A DNA stretch of 64,000 bases from Candidatus Omnitrophota bacterium. Lineage in GTDB: Bacteria > Hinthialibacterota > Hinthialibacteria > Hinthialibacterales > Hinthialibacteraceae. Positions within the stretch are counted from its first letter, which is position 1; each line of letters begins with the position of its first letter. This document shows positions 8,458 through 17,806 of the stretch, in pieces. The stretch is from positions 52,590-116,589 of the forward strand of contig JBFMBP010000070.1 in the NCBI GenBank assembly GCA_040755155.1, given 5' to 3'. A model generated the notes under the pieces. It was not told where the DNA came from, searched no databases, and was given only the letters and a program-made list of their open reading frames with translations. The translations under genes were made by a program, and so were the position numbers.

Positions 8458-10131
8458 CTACTCCCCAAAAAACCGTTCCAAGCAGCGCTTTATCCGGTTC
8501 ACTGTCTTCGTTTTCCCCAAGATAATTAACGTTTCCACGATTTCGGGCGTAATCACGTTGCCGCTGATCGCCACGCGGATGGGCTGCGCCGTCTTTTTCA
8601 TATTGATGTTATGAGTATTCAAAAAATCCTGCAAACAGGCGACGATAGAATCGTGCGTCCACTCCGCCAATGGTTCGAATGCGAAAAGCAATTGGCGCAG
8701 CGTCTGCAAACCCGCGCCATCGTTTTTGAGCAGGTTGTCCTTGACCGCTTTCTCTTCGAAGCTTACGTCCTCGTCTCGAATGGCGAAGAACTCGCCCAAA
8801 TGCAGGGGATCGCGCAACGTTTTCGTCCGCTTTTGATAAACCTCGCAGAACAAGGGAAACGCCTCGCCTAATACTTCGATAACACGAGGCGCCTGTTCTT
8901 CGCAGAATCGCCGCAGCCGTTGAGCGAAATCCGGCAACGGCATTTTTTGCAAATATTCCGCATTGAAGGCAAGCAGTTTTTGACGGTCGAATCGGGCGTT
9001 GGAGGAACCGACGCGCATCAAATCGAAGCGTTCGACTAGAAAATCCAAAGAGAATATCTCCACATCGTCGCCGGGATTCCATCCCAACAGCGCCAAGTAG
9101 TTCAGCAGGGCTTCCGGAATATAGCCTGCATTGCGGAAGTCGGCGACGTCGATTTCCGGCAATTCGATCTTCAGCGCGTCGGCGATGCGAACGGCTATCG
9201 ATGCGTCGTCGCTTTTCTTCTCCACGAAATCGTTCAATTCCGCAACGGCTAAGGAAGAGCGTTTCGCCAATTCATCCAACGAATGGTTTTGCAGCCATTC
9301 GCCAGCGGCGGTTCTGGCGGCTTTGGCTTTATCGCGCTTGGACATCTTCGATCCGTCAGGATTGAAGATGAGGGGAAAATGGCAGTATTCCGGATGCGGA
9401 AAGCCCAGCGCTTCCTGCAGCGGCCAATGGCGGAAGGTGTTAGTACGATGCTCCTGGCCGCGCAAAATATGCGTTACGCCCATCAAATAATCGTCAATGA
9501 CGGACGCCAAATGATATGTAGGATAGCCATTAGAGCGCCGAATGACGAAATCCTCGAATTCTTCGGGCTGGCACGTTACTACGCCGCAAGCATGATCCGT
9601 GAAAAACACGGGCGCATCGGGCATTTTGAACCGTATCGCCGGTTCGCGCCCTTCGCTGCGATATTGGCGGATTTTTTCGGGCGGCGCCGAAAGCGCCCAT
9701 TGACGATCGTACTTGCCTGGCTTTCCCGCCAGCGGAGCCTCGCGCCGCTTCTCGTCCAACTCTTCGTCGGTTAGAAAACATTCGTAGGCATGGCCGCTTT
9801 GAAGCAATATATCGACATACTTATTGTATATTTCCAGCCTCTGCGACTGAAAATAGGGACCATTCCCGCCCAATTGCTCCTGCATGGGATGGCTGGAATC
9901 GGGATTGGGGCCTTCGTCCCACTCAATCCCCAGCCAGCGGAAATCCTGCACGATTCCGAGCATGGAGGTTTCGGAAGAGCGAACGAGGTCCGTATCCTCG
10001 ATTCTCAAGATAAACTTCCCGCCGGTATGACGGGCGAAGGCCCAGTTGAACAAGGCGGTGCGCACGCCCCCGATATGCAAATGCCCCGTCGGTGAAGGAG
10101 CAAAACGGACTACAACATTTGTTCCATACAT
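8458..10131 (-). CDS. gltX: Glutamyl-tRNA synthetase
   Basis: A 557-residue class I synthetase that charges tRNA-Glu. It begins MYGTNVVVRFAPSPTGHLHIGGVRTALFNW, containing the HIGH-type signature. GSKMSKR carries the KMSKS loop. The C-terminal anticodon-binding half includes IEVLGEAFPLFCEVYQKR and ends ETLIILGKTKTVNRIKRCL. It is slightly longer than the usual 470-500 residues because of extra helical sequence after KMSKR (residues about 275-330). An upstream ATG at 10155 is in frame, but family members start a few residues before the FAPSPTG motif, so 10131 is preferred. Confidence 0.93.
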   Translation of the reverse strand: MYGTNVVVRFAPSPTGHLHIGGVRTALFNWAFARHTGGKFILRIEDTDLVRSSETSMLGIVQDFRWLGIEWDEGPNPDSSHPMQEQLGGNGPYFQSQRLEIYNKYVDILLQSGHAYECFLTDEELDEKRREAPLAGKPGKYDRQWALSAPPEKIRQYRSEGREPAIRFKMPDAPVFFTDHACGVVTCQPEEFEDFVIRRSNGYPTYHLASVIDDYLMGVTHILRGQEHRTNTFRHWPLQEALGFPHPEYCHFPLIFNPDGSKMSKRDKAKAARTAAGEWLQNHSLDELAKRSSLAVAELNDFVEKKSDDASIAVRIADALKIELPEIDVADFRNAGYIPEALLNYLALLGWNPGDDVEIFSLDFLVERFDLMRVGSSNARFDRQKLLAFNAEYLQKMPLPDFAQRLRRFCEEQAPRVIEVLGEAFPLFCEVYQKRTKTLRDPLHLGEFFAIRDEDVSFEEKAVKDNLLKNDGAGLQTLRQLLFAFEPLAEWTHDSIVACLQDFLNTHNINMKKTAQPIRVAISGNVITPEIVETLIILGKTKTVNRIKRCLERFFGE

Positions 10132-10241
10132 AATTGCGATTTCGCCTTCCAGCATTCGTCAGTAAGACGATCCGTTCTACAATTCAAATACGGCGGGACT
10201 GGTTGTTCCCCGCTCAATTTATCAGCAATCGATAAATAGGA

Positions 10242-10784
10242 TTAAAAGCGGCTGGCTTCGATCTGTTTTCTGAACAATCGGAGAACCAGATGGGTGGATT
10301 GCATAATCTCGCTGTTGAATTCGTTTAGATCGAATATTTCTTTCCGGATTAATATCTCCAAAAGACGCATCAAGATAAGGCGTTGGTTGCGTCCCGCCTG
10401 AGCTAAGGGATTGGTTTCCTCTAGCAGATTTTCCTTGCGCTTAATCAATTCGTCGAAGGCGTGAATCGCTTCGATCTTGGTTTCATATCGGTCGAAGAGT
10501 TCCAAAACATGGCCGATATTCATGAATTGCTGCACTACTTTTTTGGGACGGAATAGTTTGATGCCGCCGCCATATCCCAGCACTTCCCGATTGATGCGAA
10601 GCAGAGCGATGATCGCTTGGCTGTCCATGAAGCGGATTTGCTCGATGTCAAGGACGAAATAATACCGCTTTTCCTCCATCATTTTTTCGATAAACGTTGT
10701 CAGTTCCTTGGATTCGTTTTTACCAAGTTCTCCTTGCAGTTCAAGGATAGAGACCATATCGTGATCTTTGCGTATGATTCTCAT
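10242..10784 (-). CDS. STAS-domain protein (anti-anti-sigma-like) with C-terminal helical extension
   Basis: A 180-residue protein whose first 105 residues form a STAS domain (VSILELQGELGKNESKEL...YYFVLDIEQIRFMDSQAIIALLRINREV...GIKLFRPKKVVQQFMNIGHVLELFDRYET). The MDSQA motif carries the serine that partner-switching anti-sigma kinases phosphorylate in SpoIIAA/RsbV-type proteins. The remaining 70 residues are charged and helical and match nothing I know. No anti-sigma kinase or sigma factor is adjacent, so its partner is not local. Confidence 0.75.
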   Translation of the reverse strand: MRIIRKDHDMVSILELQGELGKNESKELTTFIEKMMEEKRYYFVLDIEQIRFMDSQAIIALLRINREVLGYGGGIKLFRPKKVVQQFMNIGHVLELFDRYETKIEAIHAFDELIKRKENLLEETNPLAQAGRNQRLILMRLLEILIRKEIFDLNEFNSEIMQSTHLVLRLFRKQIEASRF

Positions 10785-11092
10785 AATGGCCTACATTTCG
10801 TTTATTCACTCAGGTTACGGGCCTGGGAGTGCGGGCGTCCCGCCCGCATCCCTCCATCCGCCGTTAAAACGGCGGGCTTTTGCCGTTTGTCCCTTTAAAG
10901 GGACATTTAGAATAGCCCAACCTTGAAAGGCTGGGATGGGAAATTTCGAGAAATTCGATTTATTTTATGCTTTTGCGATGCAAAAACGTAACAGATATCA
11001 AGCCCATTCGCTGCCCAGGATGATTATTCCACCCGCAGGCAGGATGCCTGCGCTCCCAGGTTGCGCAACACGAGTTGTTCATCGACGGCGAT
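10785..11092. repeat. Gene-free interval with dispersed repeats, including family A copy 2 (10858-10935)
   Basis: The 308-bp gap upstream of the STAS gene holds CCGCCGTTAAAACGGCGGG, CCCTTTAAAGGG and CCTTGAAAGG in series (10858-10935), an inverted-orientation copy of the 7518-7593 unit. It also contains GCGGGCGTCCCGCCCGC near 10831 and a GCAGGCAGGATGCCTGC palindrome near 11035. I see no coding potential, only these palindromes. Promoters for the STAS gene presumably lie here but are not recognisable. Confidence 0.6.
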
Positions 11093-13015
11093 TTACCAGC
11101 TGGGCGCCGTCCAGGAAGCATTATCCATCGAATCGACGGTTTCTTGAATGATAAGAGAGTACTTTGCGCACAATTCCTTCATTCCCGAAAAATAATCCTG
11201 GTAGCGCTTGATGGTCATTTCTACATTTTTCGGAGTCGGTTCCGGCCCCTTGGGCCGGTTTTCCCTTTTGAGAAAAGGCGAAAGAACGCAATCGGCGGCT
11301 TCATCCAAAACGGCATAAACTTTGTGGTCTTGAGTCAGCGCTTTGTGGATTTTCAGAATCTCGTTCATCGTCTCTTCCAACAAAACCGGATTCGGAGACC
11401 GGCTGGAGGCGATGGCGCGCAAGGCGCCGACTTTTTGCAACCCTTCTTCCGCTTTTTCCACCGCTGTTTTCAAAATATCGCCAGATTGCCGTAGTAAAGC
11501 CTTGCCGCTTTCTTTATTCAATTCGAAAAAGAAGCCGACGGCCATTTGCAGCGTGCTTTGCGCCATCGCCTCATAGCGCGCGTATTCCTGTATCGTTTCC
11601 CGCAGCGTCCGGATCTCGGCGCCTTCCATTTTAGCGCCGCCTTCGGTGCAGTTAATGACGCGAGCGTTGGTTCGCTTGATCTCCTCTTCCATCGAACGTA
11701 GATAAGCCAGCCAAAATTTGTTGGTGGCGACTTCCCCTCCCAGGTTGGCGGGGACGATGATGGGATCGAATTCTTCCAGTTCCGGCTTGTCTCCCAACAA
11801 TTCGACTTTCATTTTCCCCGGCGCGTCCGAGCGATAGATATTGCGGCGCAACGCGGTTCCCGACGCATGAGTCGAACCGCCATCGCGGGAAAAAGAGAGA
11901 TCGAAGCCGACCAATACAATAGGATCGCAGCCCAAATAGCGCGCCAGGTTGAAGCAGGTCTGGCCGACGTTGATGCCGGGACTCATGGCGGCGCCTTCGC
12001 CGAAGAGTTGCTTCATGACGTTCAACAAACGCGACGAGGGCAATGAGATGGAGACTTTCGTTCCTTGCAATTGTTTGGGGATTTCATGGAAAACGCTTGG
12101 GGAAAACACGAGAATCGCCGCACCCAAATCCGTCACTCCCGCAAAATGGCGGGCGTTGAGCGGCGTCGGATCGGTAGTAGCGATAAGATGAGGCGTTATG
12201 CCTTTATTAAGCAAAAGTTTATAAACGGTATCGACTGCGATAATGACGCCTTTATCCCCCACCTGAGCCAACAGGTCAACGTTTTTATCCAACGACGGCC
12301 CTGCGCCCACGACGAACGCGGGAATCTTGGTCAAGGCGGAATTTAAAGCCGTCAACGATGGATTGGATAACATCTGAGGGATGTTGCGGATAATATTTTC
12401 CTGAATCATCCCCCCCAGCTGCACCTTGGTGCGTAATAGAATTTCTCCGCTTTGCAGAGACTCATCCACGATTTCCCGCACCCGGCGGTAAAAAGCTGGA
12501 TCGATTTCGACGGAGGCCGGATGCTCTATAACGGTTAAACCATCCTGGATGAAAGGCGTAAGCAGCCGGTTCATGCAATCCCGCATCTCCGAATCCGTTG
12601 GTTCGATCAAAAAAAAGAAAGAACGGCTTTGCAGCAGCAAGGTCATATCAACATAAGTAAAAGCTGCATAAACAATGTCGATTTCGCGTTCGACGATAAC
12701 AATATTACATAAATCCCGCTGGCATCTTTTAGCGAGTTCGAATACGTGATACAGCAAGCCCGAGCCGAAGATCATCAAATTATAAGCGATTGGCAACTCT
12801 AATCCATTTACCCAACGCTGGGCTTCCTGGATGGGATTTTTGGCGCTATGCAGCAGGCGGGCGGCGCCGCCGGATTGCAGGCGCAAGGAAGGAACGTTTG
12901 CCGGAGTTGCTATAATCTCGGCGCGATGGCAGGGAGTATATTGCCGCAAGCGATCCGCGGTCTTTGGATCGTAGGATTGCAGAATCTGTAAATTTTTCTC
13001 CAGAAAACCGCTCAT
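11093..13015 (-). CDS. Maf-like / DUF115 (6-hydroxymethylpterin pyrophosphokinase MptE-like) protein
   Basis: A 640-residue protein of the motility-associated-factor (Maf)/DUF115 type, a family implicated in glycosylating flagellin or other surface proteins with nonulosonic acids. The nucleotide-sugar-binding core is visible: FVVGAGPSLDKNVDLLAQ, IIAVDTVYKLLLNKGITPHLIATTDP, and CFNLARYLGCDPIVLVGFDLSFS, then GGSTHASGT. The last third is helical. No flagellar gene is adjacent, so the substrate could be a pilin or another surface protein. The start at 13015 lies 87 bp after nrdR on the same strand. Confidence 0.78.
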   Translation of the reverse strand: MSGFLEKNLQILQSYDPKTADRLRQYTPCHRAEIIATPANVPSLRLQSGGAARLLHSAKNPIQEAQRWVNGLELPIAYNLMIFGSGLLYHVFELAKRCQRDLCNIVIVEREIDIVYAAFTYVDMTLLLQSRSFFFLIEPTDSEMRDCMNRLLTPFIQDGLTVIEHPASVEIDPAFYRRVREIVDESLQSGEILLRTKVQLGGMIQENIIRNIPQMLSNPSLTALNSALTKIPAFVVGAGPSLDKNVDLLAQVGDKGVIIAVDTVYKLLLNKGITPHLIATTDPTPLNARHFAGVTDLGAAILVFSPSVFHEIPKQLQGTKVSISLPSSRLLNVMKQLFGEGAAMSPGINVGQTCFNLARYLGCDPIVLVGFDLSFSRDGGSTHASGTALRRNIYRSDAPGKMKVELLGDKPELEEFDPIIVPANLGGEVATNKFWLAYLRSMEEEIKRTNARVINCTEGGAKMEGAEIRTLRETIQEYARYEAMAQSTLQMAVGFFFELNKESGKALLRQSGDILKTAVEKAEEGLQKVGALRAIASSRSPNPVLLEETMNEILKIHKALTQDHKVYAVLDEAADCVLSPFLKRENRPKGPEPTPKNVEMTIKRYQDYFSGMKELCAKYSLIIQETVDSMDNASWTAPSW

Positions 13016-13102
13016 AAGCCTGGTTCGAAACGCGGAAGTTCTCAGATCCGGCTATTGGTTCTCCGCGCCTTCTTCCCAAACGTGGAAAGGGAGCGGCTTG
13101 AA

Positions 13103-13603
13103 TCAGGGGAGAGGAGTCGGCTCTTCGCCGGAAGGCGCGTCCTGCGCCTCTCCTTTCCCCATCAATTGCGAAAGTTCTTGCTGAAATTGATGCAGGTCTT
13201 TGAATTGGCGATAAACGGAAGCGAAGCGGACGTAGGCCACCTGATCCAGCTGCCGCAGTTCCTTCATAATATTTTCCCCGATGACGGAACTGGGAATTTC
13301 GCTTTCGTGCGTCATGTAAAGCCGCTGCTCGATCAACGTCGTGATCTGTTGCAGCTGCTCTTCCGATACCGGGCGCTTTTGGCAGGCGATGCGCATGCTT
13401 TTGCAAACCTTGTTCCGGTCGAACGCCTCCCGGCGTTCGTCCCTCTTGATAATCATGAGAGGAATCTCTTCATAGCGTTCGTAGGTAGTAAAACGCTGGT
13501 TGCACGCCAAACATAACCGGCGGCGGCGGATGCTCGCGCCGTCGGACATGGAACGCGAATCCACGACTTTATCTTCATCGACGCCGCAATAAGGACATTT
13601 CAC
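13103..13603 (-). CDS. nrdR: Transcriptional repressor NrdR
   Basis: A 166-residue NrdR, the ATP/dATP-sensing repressor of ribonucleotide reductase genes. The N-terminal zinc ribbon is CPYCG...CLACNQRFTTYERYE. The ATP-cone domain follows (PLMIIKRDERREAFDRNKVCKSMRIACQKRPV through VAYVRFASVYRQF). A short Pro/Glu tail is extra. It lies 21 bp downstream of glyA and is presumably cotranscribed, and is followed by the Maf-like gene. No NrdR box target gene is in the window. Confidence 0.95.
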   Translation of the reverse strand: MKCPYCGVDEDKVVDSRSMSDGASIRRRRLCLACNQRFTTYERYEEIPLMIIKRDERREAFDRNKVCKSMRIACQKRPVSEEQLQQITTLIEQRLYMTHESEIPSSVIGENIMKELRQLDQVAYVRFASVYRQFKDLHQFQQELSQLMGKGEAQDAPSGEEPTPLP

Positions 13604-13624
13604 AAGCTTTCCTCTCCCGGCGGC

Positions 13625-14893
13625 TTACGCCTGCGCCATAGGCAGTTTTCTCCATTCCGAATAGAGCGGGAAGGAGGCTGTAAGGTCTTTCACTTTCGCT
13701 TTCACCGATTCGATGACCGATTCTTCGAGTTTGGATTCGATGATGTCGGCGATCATATTGGCGACGGTTTTCATCTCAACTGGCCCCATCCCCCGCGTTG
13801 TCAGCGCCGGGGTTCCCAACCGGACGCCGCTGGCGACGAATGGAGTTTGCTTATCGAAGGGAATCATATTTTTATTGACTGTAATATAGGCGCGGTCAAG
13901 GGCTTTCTCGCAATCTTTGCCGGTTAGGCCGTTATGCCCCACGTCCAGCAGGAGCAAATGAGTATCCGTCCCGCCGGAAATCATGCGGATATTGCGCCCG
14001 GCGAACGTCTTTTCCATCGCCTTGGCGTTATCAAGAATGCGTTGTTGATAAACTTTGAATTCGGGCTGCATCGCTTCCTGAAACGCGACAGCCTTGGCGG
14101 CGATGACATGCATCAACGGTCCGCCCTGGCTGCCGGGAAACATCTTTCCGTTCACCGCTTTGGCGTGCTCCTCCTTGCAGAGGATTAGTCCGCCGCGAGG
14201 GCCGCGCAGGGTTTTGTGAGTCGTCGATGTAACGATATCCATGTGTGGTATCGGCGTGGGATGCAATCCCACCGCCGCCATTCCTGCGATATGTGCAATG
14301 TCCGCCAGCGATTTTGCGCCTACGCTGCGGATAATCTCTCCCAACCCTGCAAAATCGAGGCGGCGAGGATAAGCGGAAGCGCCCAGAATCACCAGTTCAG
14401 GCCGATACTCTTCCAATGCCTGACGGAATTCGCACAGATCGATTTGCTCAGTCTCGCGATTGACGCCGTAGGATTTCACCTGAAAGAGCTTGCCGGAAAA
14501 ATTAACCGGGCTGCCATGCGTCAAATGTCCGCCTTGAGAAAGGTCTAAGCCCATAATCTTAGCGCCGGGTTCGACCAGTGCCATATAAGCAGCCATATTA
14601 GCCTGCGAACCGGAATGGGGCTGCACGTTGGCGTGATCGGCGCCAAACAGTTTCTTCGCCCGCTCGATTGCCAACTTCTCAGCGATATCGACGAACTCGC
14701 AGCCGCCATAGTATCGCTTGCCGGGATAGCCTTCGGCGTATTTATTGGTCAGAGGAGTTCCCATCGCTTCCAGAACCGCCTCGGAGACGAAATTTTCGGA
14801 TGCGATCAATTCCAATTTTTCGTGCTGACGGCCTGCTTCCAACAAAATCGCATTATAAATTTCTGGATCGGCGGTCCGGACATGCTCTAACAC
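13625..14893 (-). CDS. glyA: Serine hydroxymethyltransferase
   Basis: A 422-residue PLP enzyme interconverting serine and glycine with tetrahydrofolate. Motifs: [16 protein letters not shown], the PLP-lysine segment [14 protein letters not shown], and [12 protein letters not shown] with [14 protein letters not shown]. Length is typical. ATG 14893 is preceded by AGGAGG a few bases upstream. The order phosphatase/rpiB then glyA resembles the ywlE-rpiB-glyA neighbourhood of Bacillus, which supports an ancestral one-carbon/housekeeping cluster. Confidence 0.97.
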   Translation of the reverse strand: MLEHVRTADPEIYNAILLEAGRQHEKLELIASENFVSEAVLEAMGTPLTNKYAEGYPGKRYYGGCEFVDIAEKLAIERAKKLFGADHANVQPHSGSQANMAAYMALVEPGAKIMGLDLSQGGHLTHGSPVNFSGKLFQVKSYGVNRETEQIDLCEFRQALEEYRPELVILGASAYPRRLDFAGLGEIIRSVGAKSLADIAHIAGMAAVGLHPTPIPHMDIVTSTTHKTLRGPRGGLILCKEEHAKAVNGKMFPGSQGGPLMHVIAAKAVAFQEAMQPEFKVYQQRILDNAKAMEKTFAGRNIRMISGGTDTHLLLLDVGHNGLTGKDCEKALDRAYITVNKNMIPFDKQTPFVASGVRLGTPALTTRGMGPVEMKTVANMIADIIESKLEESVIESVKAKVKDLTASFPLYSEWRKLPMAQA

Positions 14894-14970
14894 TATTGGG
14901 TTCCTCCTTGTTTTACAATTATAATAAGTAAAGTAGTTTTAATATTTAGTCTCTTGCAAAATTCCAATAT

Positions 14971-15060
14971 TCCTCCCCCAAGCCTGGGGGAGGTTAGGAG
15001 GGGGTTGTTTTAAGTCTAATAAAATCAACCCCCCTCTAACTCCCCCCATCTTGGGGGGAG
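14971..15060. repeat. Dispersed palindromic repeat, family B, copy 1
   Basis: A 90-bp element with hairpin CCTCCCCCA/TGGGGGAGG at its left end and CTCCCCCC/GGGGGGAG at its right. Between them TTAGGAGGGGGTTG faces CAACCCCCCTCTAA around TAAGTCTAA. Near-identical organisation occurs at 21626-21715 and a diverged copy at 16141-16230, always intergenic. Confidence 0.7.
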
Positions 15061-15078
15061 AATTAAAAAAACCAGTCC

Positions 15079-16104
15079 TTACCCGGACAAATTCGAATTA
15101 GCGAACGATTTATAATAGGATTTCACTTGCATAGTTCCAGGATAGGAGACGGCGCAGGGCGCGAAATCCCGCGATTCGCACGCCATGATTTTACTGATGC
15201 GCCGCTGATATTTGCCGCCCAGGAAACAGCTTTCCATCCACGCTCTTACAATGCTGTCGATCCGGTCTCTCTCGAAATAATCCGCGCCCATCGCTAGCAT
15301 GTTGGCGTTGTTATGGGTGCGCGACATTCTCGCATGTTCTTCGTCGTAGGGCATGACGCAGCGGATGCCGTGCACTTTATTGGCGGCGAGTAACATGCCA
15401 TGTCCCGTCGAGCAGATCAACACGCCTCGATCCGCCTTGCCCCGCGCCACTAAACCCGCCGCCAGAAAAGCATAATCGGGATGATCGCAGGACGCACCGG
15501 AATCGGTTCCGCAATCGATCAACGCCGCCAATTCCTTTTCCCATCGCTCGATGAGGAAATTTTTCACCGCAAAGCCGCGATGATCGGCGCCGAATGCTAC
15601 GACAAACTTTCGCGTCTCGTAAAATCGATGTCGGATATCGTCCCAATCATCCACGATGCGTTCGACGCCGCTCTCGATATACCCGGCAACCCGATCGAAT
15701 ACGGCGTCATCCCCTCCCACCGGATCGGAAATATCCAAAGGACCTTCGGGAAGCAAATATTGGCCTAAAATACGTACTTTATCCGAACATTCGGGATACA
15801 TCTCATCCATAAAAAACTGTTGTTGCTGAGTCATGACGACGCAGAGATGAGCTTTATCGCACATTTCCCGCGTCAAGGATCGCGAACGGAAACCATCGAG
15901 CGAACCGCCTCTGCGGCGAACCTCATAAACCGCCCGGCTGGATGGAGCGGCGCCATCCACGGCGGAGATGCCAGCGGATTCCACGAGAACATCGTCATCC
16001 AATCCCTTTTCGGCCAAGCGCTTGCGCAATAAAGCCTCGGCGATCGGACTGCGGCAGCAATTTCCCATGCAAATCATTAAAATACGAAAGGGATCAGCGG
16101 TCAT
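15079..16104 (-). CDS. Fusion: low-molecular-weight protein tyrosine/arginine phosphatase + ribose-5-phosphate isomerase B
   Basis: A 341-residue two-domain protein. Residues 1-150 are a LMW phosphatase: the CX5R loop is CMGNCCRS (Cys12 to Arg18) and the general-acid region is DISDPVGG. Residues about 165-310 are RpiB/LacAB: FGADHRGFAVKNFL, DCGTDSGASCDHPDYA, GVLICSTGHGMLLAANK with the catalytic Cys, and RTHNNANMLAMG with the His. RpiB isomerises ribose-5-P and ribulose-5-P. The phosphatase domain could act on phosphotyrosine or, like YwlE, phosphoarginine. In Bacillus, ywlE and rpiB are separate neighbours upstream of glyA; here they are one polypeptide, also upstream of glyA. Confidence 0.88.
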   Translation of the reverse strand: MTADPFRILMICMGNCCRSPIAEALLRKRLAEKGLDDDVLVESAGISAVDGAAPSSRAVYEVRRRGGSLDGFRSRSLTREMCDKAHLCVVMTQQQQFFMDEMYPECSDKVRILGQYLLPEGPLDISDPVGGDDAVFDRVAGYIESGVERIVDDWDDIRHRFYETRKFVVAFGADHRGFAVKNFLIERWEKELAALIDCGTDSGASCDHPDYAFLAAGLVARGKADRGVLICSTGHGMLLAANKVHGIRCVMPYDEEHARMSRTHNNANMLAMGADYFERDRIDSIVRAWMESCFLGGKYQRRISKIMACESRDFAPCAVSYPGTMQVKSYYKSFANSNLSG

Positions 16105-16140
16105 AAATCCTTAATCCTCAAATCATGTTACGCAGTTCCA

Positions 16141-16230
16141 TTCCCTCGCCCTATGGGAGGGTTAGGGTGAGGGGGGCTAAGTTTAACCTTATCAACCCTC
16201 ACTTAACCTCTCCCAATCTTGGGAGAGGGA
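16141..16230. repeat. Dispersed palindromic repeat, family B, diverged copy
   Basis: The same layout as 14971-15060 and 21626-21715 (TTAGGGTGAGGGGGGCTAAG facing the CAACCCTCACTTAACC side, and a right-hand CTCTCCCAATCTTGGGAGAGG hairpin) but with many substitutions. The rest of the 229-bp gap between gatA and the phosphatase/RpiB gene shows nothing else recognisable. Confidence 0.6.
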
Positions 16231-16333
16231 TTGGAAAAACAGCAAATTCAAAAGAAAATAGCTTTCGTGAGAAACATGAGTCATTAATATCAATTCAGCG
16301 GTTGCAATGGCTACGGTCAAAGCGAAAAACGAA

Positions 16334-17806
16334 TCATTGGAGGGTTGGTCTCATTAGATGATGATTCGTCCCTTGCTGATAACAATAGGCAATATTCAAA
16401 AGCCGATCCTCGCTCAAAGCGGGGCCAATCAATTGAATGCTTATGGGCAATCCATCGGAGCTGAAGCCGCCGGGAATTACCAAGCCCGGCAAACCCGCCA
16501 GGTTGAGCGGCGCCGTAAACACATCCGACAGATACATCTCCAAAGGATCGTCCGTCTTTTCCCCGGCTTTGAATGGCGGCGATGGCGTAGCGGGACATAG
16601 TACGGCGTCCACCTTTTCGAAAGCGGCGTCGAAATCGTTTTTAATTAACGTCCGGACGCGTTGAGCGCGGCGGTAATAGGCTTCGTAATACCCAGCGCTT
16701 AAAACGAACGTGCCCAGCATAATCCGGCGCTTCACTTCTGGCCCAAAGCCTTCGCTGCGAGTTTTATTATACATCTCCACGATGTTGTCGTGCGGCCCTT
16801 GCGCCCGGTATCCGTAAACGACGCCGTCGTAGCGGGCAAGATTGCTGGAAGCTTCCGCCGTACAAATCATATAATACGTCGCGATGGCGTATTCGGTATG
16901 GGGAAGCGAAATCTCCAGGCATTCCGCGCCCTGGCTTTCGAAATAGCGCGCCGCCGCCAATACCGCATCTCGGATTTCCGGATTCAATCCTTCGATGAAA
17001 TATTCTTTGGGGATGCCGATTCGCGCGCCTTTAACATCCCCGCTCAACAAGGCGGCATAATCGGGAACCGGCGTATCGATGGATGTGGAATCCAGGGGAT
17101 CAAGGCCGGAGATAATCCGTAACAGTTCTGCGGCGTCGCGAGCGTCTTTCGCCATAGGGCCAATCTGATCCAACGACGAAGCGAAAGCGACTAATCCATA
17201 GCGCGATATGCGGCCATAGGTCGGCTTCATTCCCGTAACCGAACAAAAAGCGGCGGGTTGGCGAATGGAACCGCCCGTATCCGAAGCCAAGGCCAAAGGC
17301 GCTTCGTCAGCGATCACGGCGGCGGCGGATCCACCGCTGGAACCGCCGGGAACTCGCGAAAAATCCCAGGGATTCATCGTGCGTCCGAAAGCCGAATTTT
17401 CCGTAGACGATCCCATCGCAAATTCGTCCATATTCGTCTTGCCGATGGGGATCAATCCTTCGTTCAAGAGTTTGACGACGATGGTTGCGTCATAGGGCGG
17501 CTTAAAATTTTCCAACATTTTCGAACCGCACGCCGTCGGCGCCCCATTGTTCATGCACATATTATCTTTGATGGCGATGGGTACGCCCGCCCACTTAGGC
17601 AGCATTTCCCCCTTGGCTCGGCGTTCGTCGATCTTATCGGCTAGGGATAGAGCATAATCCCGCATAACCAAATGGTAAGCATGGATTTTCGCTTCGAGCT
17701 GGCCGATTCGATGCAAGAACGATTCGACGAGTTCCCTAGCGGAAAGTTTTTTCGCCTGCAATTCTTCCGAGGCTTGCCAAGCTGACAATTGGTAGGGTTC
17801 AGTCAT
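16334..17806 (-). CDS. gatA: Aspartyl/glutamyl-tRNA amidotransferase subunit A
   Basis: A 490-residue amidase-signature enzyme, the amidase subunit of GatCAB, which converts Glu-tRNA(Gln) or Asp-tRNA(Asn) to the amide form. The catalytic Lys80 lies in GVPIAIKDNM. The Gly/Ser stretch PGGSSGGSAAAV (about 153-163) and SDTGGSIRQPAAF (about 175-187) carry the cis-Ser and nucleophile. The FGPEVKRRIMLGTFVLSAGYY segment is typical of GatA over other amidases. gatC and gatB are not adjacent, so the subunits are encoded in separate places. Because GlnRS is present, the likely role is Asn-tRNA formation. Confidence 0.92.
   Translation of the reverse strand: MTEPYQLSAWQASEELQAKKLSARELVESFLHRIGQLEAKIHAYHLVMRDYALSLADKIDERRAKGEMLPKWAGVPIAIKDNMCMNNGAPTACGSKMLENFKPPYDATIVVKLLNEGLIPIGKTNMDEFAMGSSTENSAFGRTMNPWDFSRVPGGSSGGSAAAVIADEAPLALASDTGGSIRQPAAFCSVTGMKPTYGRISRYGLVAFASSLDQIGPMAKDARDAAELLRIISGLDPLDSTSIDTPVPDYAALLSGDVKGARIGIPKEYFIEGLNPEIRDAVLAAARYFESQGAECLEISLPHTEYAIATYYMICTAEASSNLARYDGVVYGYRAQGPHDNIVEMYNKTRSEGFGPEVKRRIMLGTFVLSAGYYEAYYRRAQRVRTLIKNDFDAAFEKVDAVLCPATPSPPFKAGEKTDDPLEMYLSDVFTAPLNLAGLPGLVIPGGFSSDGLPISIQLIGPALSEDRLLNIAYCYQQGTNHHLMRPTLQ

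Noticed and set aside
16125-16361. A 78-codon plus-strand ORF between the phosphatase/RpiB gene and gatA
   Set aside because: It consists mostly of the family B repeat and overlaps the 3' end of gatA; there is no coding signal.
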